Assembly: GCA_903861445.1 (NCBI GenBank)
Contig: CAIOUK010000256.1
Location: 1 to 6,072 of the forward strand
Direction of reading: 5' to 3'
Length of the DNA stretch: 6,072 nucleotides
From: an uncultured Verrucomicrobia subdivision 3 bacterium
Lineage (GTDB): Bacteria > Verrucomicrobiota > Verrucomicrobiia > Limisphaerales > UBA11358
The notes below the pieces were generated by a model. The model had not been told where the DNA came from. It saw nothing but the letters and a program-made list of their open reading frames with translations, and did no database searches. Positions 5,865 to 6,072 of the stretch are shown here, in pieces. The position numbers and the translations under genes are program-made. Within the stretch, counting starts at the first letter, position 1. Every line of letters starts with the position of its first letter.

Positions 5865-6072
5865 ATGGCTATTGGTGTTTCTTCCAAGGAGAGAAAGCCG
5901 GTTGCGACCGTGACGGTCGGATCGGTTGCCATTTCCATTTACGCCGCGCCCGTCACGGTCAGGGCGGCAACGCCAGCGGCGGCAGATTCAAGCAGCGCGG
6001 CCAGCGCCACTGAATCCAAAGTTTATCAATCGTTTCAGGTCGCGCACTACGAAGGCGCACGCCGGATTTTGC
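5865..6072 (+). CDS. Probable tyrosine recombinase/integrase, N-terminal part (3' end outside window)
   Basis: The frame is open from the ATG at 5865 to the window end (69 codons visible, no stop). It reads MAIGVSSKERKP, then a strand-like VGSVAISIYAAPVTV (18-32), an Ala/Ser-rich linker (34-50), then YQSFQVAHYEGARRIL (54-69). The pattern of a short basic start, a G-x-V-x-I-Y strand and a Y-x-x-F-x-V-x-Y-x-G-x-R-R segment resembles the N-terminal domain of integrases I associate with Verrucomicrobiota. The catalytic domain (Arg, His and Tyr residues) is not in view, so the class cannot be proven. Position 205 bp after a tRNA gene supports an integrase. The start has no Shine-Dalgarno site. An overlapping frame (5705-6013) is rejected because its product is Arg-rich and unlike any protein I know. 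Alternatively this is an uncharacterised lineage-specific protein. Confidence 0.5.
   Translation, partial: MAIGVSSKERKPVATVTVGSVAISIYAAPVTVRAATPAAADSSSAASATESKVYQSFQVAHYEGARRIL
5906..5960. repeat. 11-bp inverted repeat within the start of the integrase-like gene
   Basis: GACCGTGACGG (5906-5916) is the exact reverse complement of CCGTCACGGTC (5950-5960). Each arm is also part of a near-palindromic 13-mer: GACCGTGACGGTC (5906-5918, perfect around its central base) and GCCCGTCACGGTC (5948-5960, one mismatched pair). The centres are 42 bp apart, about four helical turns. The sites encode the similar peptides ATVTVG and APVTVR, so codon choice may explain part of the match. Confidence 0.8.

Noticed and set aside
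5705..6013. 102-residue plus-strand frame overlapping the integrase-like gene
   Set aside because: It covers the repeats and hairpin of the gap, then reads the integrase-like gene out of frame as Arg/Gly/His-rich sequence; the frame from 5865 looks much more like protein.

Overview
The window reads as ordinary chromosome from a GC-rich Gram-negative bacterium. My best guess is Verrucomicrobiota (Pedosphaera/Limisphaerales-like). The reasons are the look of the CcsA-type, FHA and integrase-like proteins, the near absence of Shine-Dalgarno sites before start codons, and a heptanucleotide tandem repeat inside a gene. This assignment is from recognition only; no search was run.

Layout, left to right. 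A 5'-truncated plus-strand gene (3-1241) encodes a CcsA/ResC-type cytochrome c assembly (haem-handling) membrane protein. Facing it on the minus strand are carA (1949-3106, glutaminase subunit of carbamoyl-phosphate synthase) and, after it, a small FHA-domain protein with a C-terminal membrane anchor (1351-1884). Divergent from carA, across an 89-bp gap with candidate promoters on both strands, is an SRPBCC-fold protein (3196-3645, plus). It converges on a secreted thioredoxin-like protein (3667-4107, minus), which lies 30 bp downstream of pyrC (4138-5523, minus, class I dihydroorotase). The pyrC reading frame carries an in-frame (TGGCGAG)x3 repeat inside an unusually long loop. Upstream of pyrC, on the plus strand, is a complete tRNA-Gly(TCC) gene (5586-5659, CCA encoded) with a textbook sigma70-type promoter. 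After the tRNA comes a 205-bp gap rich in short repeats and palindromes. An open reading frame (5865 to the window end) then begins that resembles the N-terminus of verrucomicrobial tyrosine recombinases.

How it fits together. CarA and PyrC act in de novo pyrimidine synthesis and lie on the same strand about 1 kb apart, but carB and pyrB are not next to them here. The CcsA-type protein and the secreted thioredoxin both belong to extracytoplasmic thiol/haem biology, but nothing in the sequence links them directly. The most notable region is the right end: a tRNA gene followed by direct and inverted repeats and a probable integrase start looks like the junction of an integrated element whose body lies outside the window. 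I see no CRISPR array, no rRNA and no complete mobile element. No stretch longer than 300 bp lacks a gene.
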